Positions 35,159 to 47,662 are shown, numbered from the stretch's first letter. The stretch is DNA of 64,000 nt from Deroplatys truncata (GCA_030765065.1 CM060984.1:98189488-98253487); one strand, 5' to 3'. Program-made: numbers and translations. Notes: generated by a model not told the origin, from the sequence alone.

Positions 35159-35898
35159 AAAAAGCATTTTTGGAAACATGTCCGTGTGTGTGTCTGTCTG
35201 TGTGTCTGTGAACAGCATAACTCAAAAACGAAGTGTCGGATAAACACCAAACTTGGTATTTAGGTTCAGTATCTTTCAGAGATGCGACACGAAGGTTTTC
35301 AAGAAAATTCCCCCACCCCAGACTACCCTTTACATGGAACATTTTTCGAAAATTTTAATTTTCTCAAAAACGGCTCTAACGATTTTGATTAAAATATCAT
35401 ATGTTTAAGATATTGTCATGGCAAATAAAATGTATATCTCGAATTTTCTGGGAATGTCTCCAAAAGTATTCTTCATTATGAACGACTTTTTCATAACTGG
35501 TAAACCATAAGAGATAGACAAAATTTTACTACACGAAAAATGTAGATCGCGTTAAAATACACAATTTATGTCATATACGTTTCTTTTGTTGAGTGAAGCG
35601 TTTGCGAGATATTGCTTGTTATTCCCTTAAATTTTCCAATGCTTATACTTTTTCTCAAATTCGTTACTCATTTTTTTTATGTTCTGGACATGCAAAGAGA
35701 ATGGAATGCGCCACATAGCAACCAGCGCTTAAAATATTTGACTATCGCTTAAAACCTACCATATTCCCCTTGCATCTACAAGAAAATTGACATCTCGATA
35801 TCTCCATTAACATGAAGTAGATGGAGAATAAGCGTTTGTAAAAATAGTTTGTACAAGAGTAGAGAAAGTCATGTGAGTGTAACACATCAGATTTTTTT
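35159..35898 (+). mobile_element. HINE-like element, right part of the interrupted copy
   Basis: Resumes with AAAAAGCATTTTTGGAAAC, exactly the expected continuation, and ends AGAGTAGAGAAAGTCATGTG, the stem-loop, then CAGATTTTTTT. Confidence 0.85.
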
Positions 35899-37827
35899 AA
35901 TCATATTCTTAGTCCGGCTAATGTGAAGAACTATTTCAACATGAACTTTCGAACTATTTCTAAAGCTACCAAACCACAACTATTGTTTCCTTGAACATAG
36001 ATATTTGGGTTAGCGGTTAAATCGACGCTACAGAGCTGCTATAGTTATCAGCAGAATACAGCAAAATGAAAGGAAACAAAATACTTTTAACCAAAATCAA
36101 AGGCAAATATTAACACATCTGCTAACAAGCTGCGATACGAGAAAACATTTATTTTTATCTCTGAACAAACACTGCAGAATGTAATGGAAACTACAGTATC
36201 AACAATCAAATACAAATAAATATTATTCATGTTTTAAATTAAATATTATCCACATAGATAGCAGAACAGGTTAAATAAAGGAAAACTCGCTTACGCCACT
36301 CCACCTTGTTATAAAATCAAAACAGTTGTTTGGAAAAGCTCGGGCTGTATACATTTGTTTCGCCTGGTGATATATGACTTGTGCCATATCATAACGAATA
36401 TCACTTTTTCCGAAATGAAGATACAGGAGGCCATGGGCAGTAACAAATGAAACACTCATTACGTTACAGAACACGCAATATCAAGATTGCAGGGAGAGCG
36501 TGATTTAAACGCATAACGTAATTAGTCCGTGAAGCGCATTGCGGAGGTAATTATGTGCACATATTGTGCAAGAAATACACAAGGGCGGTTATTCCTTACT
36601 ACCAAGTAGTGGCAAAATATTTTGTAAATTTAAATAAACGCTTGACTCACGTTTAAGAGGAATGCTGGTAAATAACCAGCGTGCCTGATGCAAGGGAGGA
36701 AACGTACTATTTAAATGTATTGTGTCCAAATTAGAGATTATGTGATATTAATAGTAACAAATAGTAAGTACAAAATTACATTGTAATGTTAGCCAGAATC
36801 ACAGAAGTTTAAAATACGAGAAAGTCATTGATTTTAGTTTCAAAATTCTGCAAGGCACTTACGGGAAGACTAAATTCCCTATTCTCAATGTTAAATCTAC
36901 TATCATCAAGACCAGAAAATCTTGGTATCTTGTATTGAAGATCTATCTCAGAAACTACTTAATTATAGGAATGAAATGTTTATAGGAAGAGGATGCATGC
37001 CTTTCAAGTTAATTGATTTAAATTTATACAATAATGAGGTTTATTAAGAAGATAGGATTTGTTTCTTAATTAGACAAACTTTTATAAGAATGTATTAGCA
37101 GTTAATTTTTTAAAACATAACCAACACATTTATTAGCACCAAAGTAGATATGTAAGGCCATTGAGGTGTTATTTCTACCATCAAAATTTTATTTCGCTGT
37201 CTTCAATAGTTCTTCAGAAAACAGGTCATTTATATCAGAAAATGTTATTCAGAGAAAACGCAGTTCAAAATTAACTGGAGAAAAATAACCTTACATATAT
37301 TTACAAAGCAAAAGTCTTATTGCTTGAACATACGGAAGCTGTTAAATTTATAAGTGGTACCAATTTGTAGAGCAAAGCTTCATCTAAAATATGAGATTAA
37401 ACGTATTTCTCTACTCCAAAGACTATAGGAGTTATTTTTTCTGTGAGGTGATGCTGAATTCAGAGTGCACAATGGAAGATGCACTACGATTTTTAAAAAT
37501 ATATTTTAAATATAAGTATTATGCCTACAATAATAAAACATATACCAAGTTACAGAGTAAATTGCAATTTACAGATTATACAAAGGAATAAAATTCGGAA
37601 CTTTCTCAATTTCGTCTCACCTTATCACATCTGTATCGTAAAATACTTTTGCACAAGGTGGCACACACAAGCCATCCTTAGTTGAAGTTGGTTTGTACTG
37701 ATAGCGAGCATGCCAAAAGGTTTGCCTAAGCATAACTGTAAAGGGTATTTCACACCGACAGGTAGGAGATCGCTAAATAAAAGACGAATGCTTAAAACGA
37801 ACACTTTAACTGCTATTACTGGTCCCA
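35899..37827. other. unassigned sequence
   Basis: A 1.9 kb AT-rich block; two frames of 66-67 residues have no recognisable motif. Confidence 0.4.
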
Positions 37828-37990
37828 GGGCTCAGTCGGTGGAGAAACTGCCTGCTATATGAAATGTTCTGGTTTCGATTCCCGGCTTGGCCCCAGAAAG
37901 TTGTCTTTAAACAGAAACATGTATGTCCAAAGTCTGGTGTTTGAATGTCACTATGTGTGTGGGGGTGTTATCGCTTATTTAATAAGAAAT
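37828..37990 (+). mobile_element. tRNA-headed SINE
   Basis: The head GGGCTCAGTCGGTGGAGAAA, then GGTTTCGATTCCCGGC, fits A and B boxes. The body is short or diverged and its end is uncertain. Confidence 0.45.
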
Positions 37991-38192
37991 TCGCTCATTA
38001 ACAAGTATTCAGGATTGCCGCTTGACGCAAACCTGAGCACACGTGTTAAGTCACTTAGTTCCACGACGGTGAATCTACAACCAGTACAACTAGTGGTGCC
38101 GCAAAGGTGCGTTAGATTTAAATTATCAGGCCTACGTTCTACCTGGAATCATCCCTCATTTCTTAATATTATTTCTGTAGGTACAAAAAAAA

Positions 38193-38303
38193 ATGAAAAC
38201 AAAGAAAGTAAAGCCTGCGCAGAAGACGGATGTCGCGTCTGAAAATGTTCAGAACACAGCCGTCGAGCCTCAGCTGCATTTTCATGCGTCTCCGCACAAA
38301 TAG
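38193..38303 (+). CDS. small open frame behind a splice-acceptor-like site (possible exon)
   Basis: A pyrimidine-rich tract ending TATTTCTGTAG (to 38180) is followed by GTACAAAAAAAA and an ATG opening 36 codons: MKTKKVKPAQKTDVASENVQ and on to a TAG at 38301-38303. The peptide is lysine-rich at the start, has GC-rich codons unlike the AT-rich surroundings, and matches none of the transposable elements in this window. It could be the last exon of a host gene, or chance. No partner exon was found within the window and no function is suggested. Confidence 0.2.
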   Translation: MKTKKVKPAQKTDVASENVQNTAVEPQLHFHASPHK

Positions 38304-39181
38304 TAACCTTATTAGCTGTTCGTTATTGGTGAACGTTATCTTTCTGTCTGATGACCTGGCTCAAACTGGATGCAGGCGACCACGCTACGCTCATGAGTAC
38401 GAAACTACCACGTAAACACCTGTAGTCAGCAACACTACCTCAGTGACATTTCGCTTTGTACCCGCACTGTACCTTTGAACAGGAGTAATGTGGCAACTTT
38501 TTGTGCACCTATGTATGCGGGAAACATAAAGCTACATAGGACGGCTTGTTTGGGCCACCATCTAAGGCTTTTATCTTCTAAAGTTTTAATTCAAAATTTC
38601 TGAAATTTTGTATACGTGCCCCAAATTATATAATTAAACCTTTGTACCAATGTTGAACTGCTAATGTTAAACAATTCGTTCAAAAAGTGCTTAAGCAATT
38701 TATTGCTCTATTAAATTTTGTGTTTTTGAATTCCTATTGCTCAGTCCTGGGTGAGGGGGAGGCCTCACAGAGGTTTCATCAACAAAAACCACTCTGATAT
38801 TTCTCGTAAATCAAAGTAACACTTGTCGGTAGAACGAATTATGCGTGTCATAATTCCATTAGCTTTTTTCATATGGGGTTACATTAGATATTACTGACAT
38901 ATATTTCTTATTTATTATAAAACATCAACTGCGATTAAATTTATTGCGGCACGGGCTTCGTTCTCTCCTATACACAGCTCCGTCAGGTGACATCACCAGT
39001 CCGTACGACTGTAGTTTCCCTCTTCAGCTCCTGCTAGATAAAATATCCCTTGCACCAATGGACTTGGTTGATGCCGATACGAGGTGATCGCCCATTTCTG
39101 GTCTATGTGCAATAACACCCACAATGCGTTCAAAGGTAGAGGCTCTGGCTCTTTTGGGGAAGCTAAACTGTAACAGTATTT
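38304..39181. other. unassigned sequence
   Basis: Nothing recognised. Confidence 0.4.
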
Positions 39182-39950
39182 TTACTTTCTTTACCACGTA
39201 CATAGTAGGTAGGGAAGGTGTGAATTCCACCAAAACATTCGATACCGAGATTTTGCCGAAATACATGGGCCCCCTGAATCCCCCCCCAAAAGGTTCTTAG
39301 TAAAAGGCTTCTGTATATGTGCAAACTTCATTCAGTACCTTCCAACGATGTGACACCAAGATTTTCAAGAAAATCTCCCGACCACAAACTACGCTATACT
39401 TTTCCGAAGTTTTCGAGATTCTAAAAATGGCTCTAACAATATTGGTTAAAATACCATATGTTAAAGAGTCTGAAAAATAAAATGTTTATCTTGAATTTTC
39501 TGGGAATAGCCTGTGAAGTCCACTTCATTCGGAAGGAATTTTGTATAATCTGTATAAACGTTAAGAGATATAGAAAATATAGCGCATAGAAAATGTAGAT
39601 CTCTTTAAAACACACAATTTATTTTGTGACAGTCATTTTACGTTATGAATGGTTCGAATTGTTTAATACTTTAGCTATTCTTTTGGTCCGGTATATTTTC
39701 AGTTGTTTCTCGCGATGCCATACAAACAGTAGCTATGGAATTTTAAGGTCAGCATATAGCGTCCAGTTCTAAAACATTATCACTATTCCCTTTGAATCTG
39801 TAACAAAATGTGTAAAGCAGTGTATTTCCGGATAGGTTTATCTCGATTATAATGAAGCAGATAGGAAAATATACTTTCGTAATAATAATTTGTATACCCA
39901 CTAATAAGCGATGTAGGGTAGAGAAAGTCATGTGAATAAAACACATAAAT
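39182..39950 (+). mobile_element. HINE-like element
   Basis: Left end TTACTTTCTTTACCACG, right end GGGTAGAGAAAGTCATGTGAA followed by AACACATAAATTTTT. Moderately diverged; the microsatellite is lost. Confidence 0.7.
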
Positions 39951-41149
39951 TTTTATATTATTATGATAATAATAATTATTACAAATATTTACAATTACAA
40001 TAGTGTCCATCTTAATTTTCCGACAGATGTTGTAGTACTGTCACTCCAGTAAATAAAAAATGCAGATACAACGGTAGTTATTCCTGGAATGACAAAGGAT
40101 TTATAAGACACCTCATCTAGACGCTTACCAGAATGAAAATGGAACACGAGCCCTCCTACTTATTCCTGAGCCGATCTGGAGTGAATGGGTGTCTCATTAA
40201 GCCAGTTTACAAGATGGTGGGTTGCCATGGATTTCGTAAGCGGGATGCAAAGCGAGCTTCACAGTGATTTATACGCTAGTTTTCGCAATTTCAGAGGGAT
40301 GAAGATAGGCTCCCATTTGCGGAGAAAAAGGGTGAAAAAAAACACAATCTATTCTGAAGCAGAAGCTTTTGTCCAGTATTTTTTTCCACAGAAGGAACGT
40401 CGCTAAAGAAAACGAGATATCGCTGGTGTTGATGTCGTTTTGATGTTCATCTTTTTGGCGGTCAGCGTTCATAAAAGCAGAGCGATTAACCTGAATATCG
40501 AGCAGAATCGATGCTCATCTCGATTTATGTGTGATGAAGGGGCTGTCAACTTAATGCAAAATGAGTTTCTGAGGGCAAGAGTGTCGCAGGTGACATTATC
40601 TCATTAGTTCTGTTGATGTACTCGTTTGGGAAAATGACACGAAAATTCCTTTTTAAAAGTTATCGCTAGTTAATGATCCATGACAGAGGGCACGTGTCAC
40701 GAAGAAATGTTTTTCGATTTGACCTTTAATATGCTTTTGTATTCCTGCCTGGAGTCTGCTGAAAGTTCGTTTAGAGCCCTTTAAAGTTTACTACTTCATT
40801 GCACTATATATTTTAGTTCTAGACAGAACCGTTGCGCGATCCAGATGAGTAAGTATGGAGTGTAATACTAAAAAAATTAATCTCACTAGGCTTCCCGATA
40901 TAGGCAACCCGCAGATAAGAGTCCCCCTTTGACACTGTAGTGTATATTAGTGAATTTAACTGAACACATCGTTCATTTTGACAAAAAAGTATCCTTTTAG
41001 ATAATTTTTAATATTATATATAATTTATATTATCTATATCCTATTCTATGCCTAACCAGCTTTAAGTGTTAAAATCCATGACATTGCGAGAAACAAATAA
41101 AAATCGGCACGGCTTTAAAAGAATGACCAAATATTGAGCAACTCGAACC
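39951..41149. other. unassigned sequence
   Basis: Nothing recognised. Confidence 0.4.
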
Positions 41150-41628
41150 ATTAATAACAAATATCACAGAAATGCTTATGACACGAAAAGATTATTTGAA
41201 ATAAATTATGTATTTTAAAGAGATCTACATTTTTTGTGTAGTACGTTTTCGTCTATTGCTTAACTTTACCAGTTATACACGATTGTACAAAATTCCTTTC
41301 GAATGAAATCTTCACAGGTTATTCCCAGAACTTCAAGATGTATATTTTATTTGTCATGTAAATATCTTTAATACTTGGTATTTTAATCAAAATCATTAGA
41401 AACATTCCAAAAATTTTTCCATATAAAGGTTAGCCGGGGTGGGGGAATGTTCTTGAAAATCTGGCTTTTCGTTTTGAGTTATACTGCTCACAGATACAAA
41501 CCCATATAGACCTATTTCTAATTCTTTTTTTTCAGAGGGAAAAGCATATATTTCCGGCGATATCTAGACATCGAATTTTTGGGTGGAGTGCAATGCTTCT
41601 ACTAACTATACGTAGTGGAGAAAGTAAA
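41150..41628 (-). mobile_element. HINE-like fragment
   Basis: The stem-loop end is missing. From AATATCACAGAAATG it can be followed to CGTAGTGGAGAAAGTAAAAA. Confidence 0.65.
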
Positions 41629-42305
41629 AATAAAATTTTATATGAAGTGATTTTAGAATGTATGTGAAAGAGTAATAGAGAAAGTTGTGTGGTTGTTATA
41701 GATCATCTTTGTTTTTTAAACTGGTTTTTATAAAGCTTTGTAAATATAACAACACAGGGTATTCTAGTGGTTCTAACTTTAATTTTAATTCTATGACCCG
41801 AAGCAAGTATGCATGTCTGTGTGTACGTGCAGCGAGAGTTGCCTTACATCGTAATAAAGAATCTCCCTTTGACACTGTAGATACAAACGAATCTTCCATC
41901 TGCATGTGCTCTTTTTGGAAAGAAAGTCATGTGTCGGTAAAAATGGCACGAGTGTTTATTTGTCTGCCGTCAGGCGAAACTCAAAGACCCCCCTAATTAC
42001 AGAGCTATTGACAAAGAGCTAAAGGCCCGTTTTGTTTGCGTACAAAAACAACCATAGCCTCGCCTCAGAAAATTAAACAAGTAGCACACAAAACCCTCAA
42101 AACAAAGAATGTTACATGCCGGGGTGGAAAAAGGCACAGCGGGGCTCAAAGTGTTGCCCGGGTGACCTAATTAAAAACACCCTTTTGTTGTCTAGTACCT
42201 TGCTTTTTGCTAATGGCTATATGGTTTGCGGTGTCCCACCGCTCTTAAGATGACTACAACGTAAAGTAACAAGCAATGACTCGCTGTCTCGTTTGAAATG
42301 ATTTG
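41629..42305. other. unassigned sequence
   Basis: No element recognised; the last 200 bp are GC-richer than average. Confidence 0.35.
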
Positions 42306-42317
42306 TGCGCATGCGCG
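42306..42317. promoter_or_regulatory. NRF1-like palindrome
   Basis: TGCGCATGCGCG matches the consensus of the NRF1/Ewg binding site, common in CpG-type promoters. It is followed 110 bp on by a CT-rich tract. No gene was found on either side. Confidence 0.25.
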
Positions 42318-42424
42318 GGTCAAACGTAAAAGTGCCCGCAGTGTTTTAGCTGATTCAACCAACTCTTTATTTAGTCACTAAAGTTGCGTTCTTTTTTATT
42401 CAAGGGATTTGATCGTACTATAAG

Positions 42425-42485
42425 TCGCTCCCGCTCCCTCTCCCCTCTCTCTCTCTCCCTCTCCCTCTCTTTCTCTGTCTTTTTC
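42425..42485. repeat. CT-rich tract
   Basis: Near-continuous CT/CCCTCT repeats (GAGA-type on the other strand). Confidence 0.8.
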
Positions 42486-42598
42486 TGTTGTCCTTAAACG
42501 TTTTATGCCTTTAGGTCATGAACATGTGGCTATTCATCCAAAATAACTCTTTAATCATAATTATTTTTTTTTCATTTGCCGTAAAAAAGTGCCATATT

Positions 42599-42768
42599 GT
42601 ATATTCACATGGCTTTCTCTACTCAGTCTTCTACAAACTATTCTTGCAGAAGCTTATTATTCCGCCTACTTTTCGTTACATTTCTAGAAAAGTTTTTATT
42701 ACACATTTCGTTTTTGGTAGAAAGGAAATACAAATAAACCACTCTTTACATGACCACAAGGAAAAAAA
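42599..42768 (-). mobile_element. HINE-like element, first part of an interrupted copy
   Basis: Starts ATTCACATGGCTTTCTCTAC and runs to CAAGGAAAAAAA, where an inner copy begins. It resumes at about 43556. Confidence 0.6.
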
Positions 42769-43555
42769 TCTGGTGTTGCATTTACATGACTTTCTCTACA
42801 CTTATTCTTCTATCTACTTCTATTTAAATCTGATAAACCTTCGTTACTCATTTACTCATTTCGTTGTAGCTATAAGGAGAATACGTTATGCTAAAGCGAT
42901 AGTCGAATCTTTTCAAAGCAGGTCGCTATGTGATTGATGGCTTTGAAATTCTGTTCTCTTTGTATGAACACGAAAAAGAAAGAAAAGGGGTTGAGAAAAG
43001 TATAAGGTATTTGAAAATTCAACAAAGAATATCTCGGAAATTGTTAACGCCACAAACAGGTTATTTGATATAAATTGTGTGCTAAAAATGCCAGATTTTT
43101 ATGTATAGTAAGATTTTTTTCTATCTCTAAAGGTTTACTAATTATACAAAAGTCATTCAGAATAAAGAGGAGTTCACGAGCTATTCCCAGAAAATTCGAG
43201 ATATACATTTTATTTGTCATCAAAATAACTTAAACATACGGCATTTTAATGAAAATACTTAGAGAGATTTTTGAGACAATAAAAAAACTCAAAACTGTTA
43301 CAAATAAAGGGTGGTTTAGAATGGAGAAGCTTCTTCAAAATCTTCGTGCCCTTCCTTGGAACGTTCTGAACTTAAGTTTCGTATTTAACCGACTTTTGGT
43401 TTTTGAGTTATGCTGTTAACACACACACACACACACACACACACACTGATCTACTTCTAAAATTACTTTTTTTCTGATTTAGGGAGACTCAAAACATATA
43501 TTTCCGGTGAAATATCGACATCGTATTTTTGGGTGGAATACAATAATTCCCCTGG
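42769..43555 (-). mobile_element. HINE-like element nested in another
   Basis: From TCTGGTGTTGCATTTACATG to GGGTGGAATACAATAATTCC; the last 25-30 bp with the 12-bp repeat are missing. It has a pure (AC)n tract at about 43418-43446. Confidence 0.65.
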
Positions 43556-44103
43556 TATGAACATTCAAAACCAATAGCAAAGACTATCTCGAAAATGGTT
43601 ATGCCACAAAAAATGAATTTGACATAAACTGTGTGTTTTGATTCGGCCTATTTCTTACGGTTCACAAATTATACAGAAGTATCAAAAATTCGTTCTTAAT
43701 GAGGAATTCACAGGCTATTCGTAAAAAATGCAAGATACAGGTGTATTAGGTATATTTGTTATCCGAATATTTTAAACATGCGGTATCTTGATCAAAATTG
43801 CGGCAATTTTTGTAGAAATAAAAATAACGATTTTTTCTTTCTATTTAAACGGTAGTTTGGGGGTATATACTTGAAAATATTCGCATGCTTGAAAGATGCT
43901 CAACGACTTTTCGCTTATGAGTTATTTTGTTCCCAGAGATACACGTGCGCACGCGTACGGGCACACGCACAAGTTCCTTTTTCTAAAAATGTCTTCTTTT
44001 TTTGTACTTAGGAAACCTCAAAATGTACATTTACGGTGAAATCTCGTATCCAATTTTTGGGTGGAATGTTACTTACAGTACATAAGCAGTAGACAAGTAA
44101 AAA
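43556..44103 (-). mobile_element. HINE-like element, second part of the interrupted copy
   Basis: The family order continues from CTATCTCGAAAATGGTT to GTAGACAAGTAAAA. Strongly diverged, older than the inner copy. Confidence 0.55.
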
Positions 44104-45298
44104 CAATTAGTGGCGTTTAGAAAGATAAGATTCCTATTGGTTATAATTAATTTTCATGGTTGGTCAAGTACTAAATAAGATCCTTCTTCCAGATATGTAC
44201 AGTCAATAATCTCATATCACATGCACCTAATCCAGACAGCACTGTTACGGGACAATCTTTGAAAATAATGTTTTCTTTATTTTGAGCTTTTTTCCATAGT
44301 ATTTGTTTGCTAGCTAAAATCATTTTACACAAAACTGCCGTAATATTTCCCCAAATTTTCATTGTAAGAGGCTAATAGCATTATACGAACAAATTTATTA
44401 AGATGAAAGTAGCCAGTTTTTGCTTCGGTATAAATCTTTAATCACCAGATGTACTGCAAGTGTTGATGTCGTCACCAGGCTAATTTCTGTAGACTGAAAT
44501 AATGGAATTGCCCTACTTTTTCGTTCGTAGAATATTCCACACCAGTGGAAGGGGTATAAATGTCATCCTTTAAACCAGAGATAGACTTCGATGAGTCAAT
44601 TGAAAAAGCTTACCGACATCCTTTTTTCTATCTTCCATATATTTGTAGAAAACCACTTTGAAATACAGAGAAGTTTGGCAACAGCGTACTTTCCCTTACC
44701 GGTGGGTGGAAGACTATCAGACGAGTAAGTTCAGGACCGTCATCGAGTAGAATGCACGCTCTTTCTCCGATTCAACTGCTAATAGTTGCTGGATTACAGA
44801 AACGAACTTTACAAGCGGTGTTTAATTTCGTGTGCTTCAGGGAAATGTTTGATGAAAACTATAACCGTACGCTTATTTACGTTTGACCGAGCAATAAAGG
44901 AAAACTCATTTTAATATAAACATTCACGTATTATGCACTTAATGTAAAAATCAAATTGGTACAGTACCTTATAACTATTCGACACAAAAACTTCAGCTGT
45001 TTATCGAATAATTCAATAAGGAAACCTGTAATTTTGTTTAACAATTTAAAGAAATGCAATAAAACGAATATTTTACTTCTACATTTAATAAATATACCAA
45101 CAACTAAATTTTATTTTATGTGAATATACAATAAAGGGAAATAAAACCAATGTACAATGTTGGTAACGACCTATATTCGCAGATATGAGCGCTTCACACC
45201 GAGAGGGATAAGGTACCATAAGCCACGCGCGCATGTGTGATCAGGCATTCAATCGCCGTTGCGACGTCCTATCTCTAGTGTAAATTAAGATTTGTATC
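44104..45298. other. unassigned sequence
   Basis: Nothing recognised. Confidence 0.4.
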
Positions 45299-46001
45299 AA
45301 AAAAATCTGATGTGTTACACTCACATGACTTTCTCTACTCTTGTACAAACTATTTTTACAAACGTTTATTTTCCATATGCTTCATATTAATCGAGATATC
45401 GAGATGTCAATCTTATTTGTAATTTTCTTGTAGATGCAAGGGAAATATCGTAGCTTTTAAGCGATAGTCAAATATTTTAACGCTGGCTGCTATGTGGCGC
45501 ATTCCATTCTCTTTGCATGTCCAGGACATAAAAAATATGAATAACGAATTTGAGAAAAAGTGTAAGTATTGTAAAATTTAAGGGAATAACAAGCAATATC
45601 TCGAAAACGGTTCACTCAACAAAAGAAATGTATATGACATAAGTTGTGTATTTTAACGCGATCTACATTTTTTGTGTAGTAAAATTTTGTCTATCTCTTA
45701 TGGTTTACCTGTTATGCAAAAGTCGTTCACAATGAAGAATACTTTTGGAAACATTCCCAGAAAATTCAAGATATACATTTCATTTCTCATGACATTATCT
45801 TAAACATATGATATTTTCATCAAAATCGTTAGAGCCATTTTTGAGAAAATTAAAATTTTCGAAAAATCTTCCATGTAAAGGGTAGTCTGGGGTGGGGGGA
45901 TTTTCTTGAAAACCTTCGTGTCGCATCTCTGGAAGATACTGAGCCTAAATACCAAGTTGGGTGCTTATCCGACTGTTCGTTTTTGAGTTATGCTGTTCAC
46001 A

Positions 46002-46054
<53 letters not shown>

Positions 46055-46192
46055 ACACACGGACATGTTTCCAAAAATGCTTTTTTTAGATTCAGGAGGT
46101 CTCAAAACATGTGTTTCCGGTGAAATCTCGGTATCGAATTTTTGGGTGGAATGCAATACTTCCCCTACTTACTATACGTAGTAGAGAAAGTA
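45299..46192 (-). mobile_element. HINE-like element, best single full-length copy
   Basis: Reading on the minus strand (its own 5' to 3'), the copy starts TTACTTTCTCTACTACG, has a perfect CA tract, and ends AGAGTAGAGAAAGTCATGTG, a loop, CACATCAGA and a T run. The 12-bp subterminal repeats ACTTTCTCTACT and AGTAGAGAAAGT are exact complements. The 5-bp stem ATGTG/CACAT lies between the second repeat and the end. There is no coding capacity and no terminal repeat proper. This is the layout of non-autonomous Helentrons; a TIR-type MITE is the alternative. Confidence 0.8.
46001..46050. repeat. (AC)n microsatellite
   Basis: About twenty-three CA units, the longest pure central tract among the HINE copies here. 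Confidence 0.95.
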
Positions 46193-46599
46193 ATAAAAAA
46201 CGCTTAACTGTGGCGAAATGAGGCCCACAAGTAAAGAAAACTAGATATCCTGTTCTATCTATACTTCAGCAAAATAAGCTGTCTCAGATATCCTGATGCA
46301 AATAATATTGCAACGGAAAGTGTAGATGATGATGATAATGATAATAATTTTATGCTATTAAAGTTGCAGGATCGGAGAGAAGGTCCAAAATTTTAAAATT
46401 TCAACTACTTTATCTAAAATTACACAAATAGTATCCCATTGATTCTTTGACAAAATATATTTTCTTAAAGGCTATGCAGCTAAAACTGCCAGGGTATTAG
46501 GCTTAAATAAATCACAAACACATCCGTTGATGTTTAATATGCTTTATCGTGAACATCAGGGATTTTCTATCTATAATTAGGTTATTACAGAACTTAAGA
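46193..46599. other. unassigned sequence
   Basis: Nothing beyond a short GATGATGATAATGATAATAA run at about 46327. Confidence 0.4.
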
Positions 46600-46830
46600 A
46601 CGTGCAGTTATAAGAGGTAAAGTAGAGGATTCACCAGAAAAATCCTCAGTTATTTTACAATGATTTGGTAAAGAATATGGGGGAAGGCCAATGAACTTAA
46701 TTTAATTGTTATTTGAGTTTTAAGAAGTTAAATAAGAGGATTTATTATAAAACTCTTCTATTATCATTATACAATAATTTTATAAAAATGTAGGAGGAAG
46801 TTTAAATTAATTTAATCCTGTATATAGAAA
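46600..46830 (+). repeat. two tandem R2 tail fragments
   Basis: Two related pieces (about 46610-46710 and 46725-46825) each contain GAGGATT, a TACAAT-ATTT core and GGAGGA/GGGGGA, as in the R2 tails at 5490-5570 and 53500-53560. Confidence 0.5.
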
Positions 46831-46934
46831 TAAAGTGTTGATAGGAACAGAAGGTCGAATAAACGTTTCACGTCACATAGGGAACAAACGGAGGAAGCCC
46901 TCAAGCGGTGTAACACACCACACGTACTCATTCA

Positions 46935-47323
46935 TTGTATCGCGACCTCTAGGTAAGTGAAGCAGATAATCCAAAGGGCGATAAAGTCGAGAATTCGGAG
47001 CGTGCTAAGCGTAGGCGAATCCCTAATAATTCCAGATTGTGCTTATTCTGCGCTAGCCCACCATGAAGGAGCACCTTCTTTGAAGAGCACCCGACAGACA
47101 ATCAAAATAACGGAGAGACCTGGAGAAAATTTTCCAGCCTCGCCGCAGTACACCGGTTTCCTGCAAACCAGAAAGAAAATGACAAGGAAATGGAGGGACA
47201 TAAAAATTCCTGATGTGTATAGTCCATACAAGCATTCGCCTATCTATGTATTGGCTGGTCTAACGGGAGTCGACCTTCTGAACGGGAGCCACAAACATTA
47301 CCGCCTGAGCCACCTCGCTTAGT
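46935..47323 (-). mobile_element. tRNA-headed SINE
   Basis: On the minus strand the head is GCGAGGTGGCTCAGGCGGTA with B box GGTCGACTCCC. The distal block (plus 47001-47035) matches those in the SINEs at 7235 and 54507. A 121-residue frame on the plus strand runs through it and is considered chance. Confidence 0.65.
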
Positions 47324-47404
47324 TACACCTCAGGTACTTTTATATCGTATTCCTCTAATAAATTCATTTCGTTCTGGGTAATTTTTAAGCTTTTATTAAA
47401 TTAG

Positions 47405-47662
47405 TTATTCAGCACATGTCAGCTCGTCCATTTCTTGTAGCGCGCGATATCCTGTCCTGCACAAATTTCGATGACCGTCGCTTGGTATTAGATTCCTTGC
47501 ACGTAATCCATAACATCGCCTCTGCTTTGTTCGGTCATCATAAATAATGGAACTTTGAACATTCATCTGTTCCCTAATAATAGCATCTCTAACTTTGTCT
47601 TTCCATTGAGCGCTGGGCTTCATTTCACTTGCCAACGACTGTGAAATTGGTTCTAGGCGCAT
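47405..47662 (-). pseudogene. LINE reverse-transcriptase C-terminal relic
   Basis: The 85-codon frame reads WKDKVRDAIIREQMNVQSSI and then DDRTKQRRCYG, the conserved arginine-rich C-terminal segment of insect endonuclease-reverse transcriptases (W-x-D-x-V/I-R-x-x-x-I-R-E, later RTKQL-x-W-x-G). The following part, HVxRM in active relatives, is replaced by unrelated residues after a probable shift. It ends at a stop just before a stretch without further similarity. No activity is expected. Confidence 0.6.

Noticed and set aside
34856-35342. Similar open frames of 60-70 codons in several HINE copies (also 49755-49955), reading VKGSLGWGDFLENLRVA
   Set aside because: They recur because the copies are similar in DNA sequence; they run into the microsatellite and are lost in diverged copies. 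Not evidence for a protein.
42518-42937. A 139-residue plus-strand frame
   Set aside because: It reads through two nested HINE copies and the tract before them.
43418-43446. Regularly spaced CA/GACA repeats that might suggest a CRISPR-like or satellite array
   Set aside because: They are simple dinucleotide or tetranucleotide microsatellites inside HINE copies, with no spacers.
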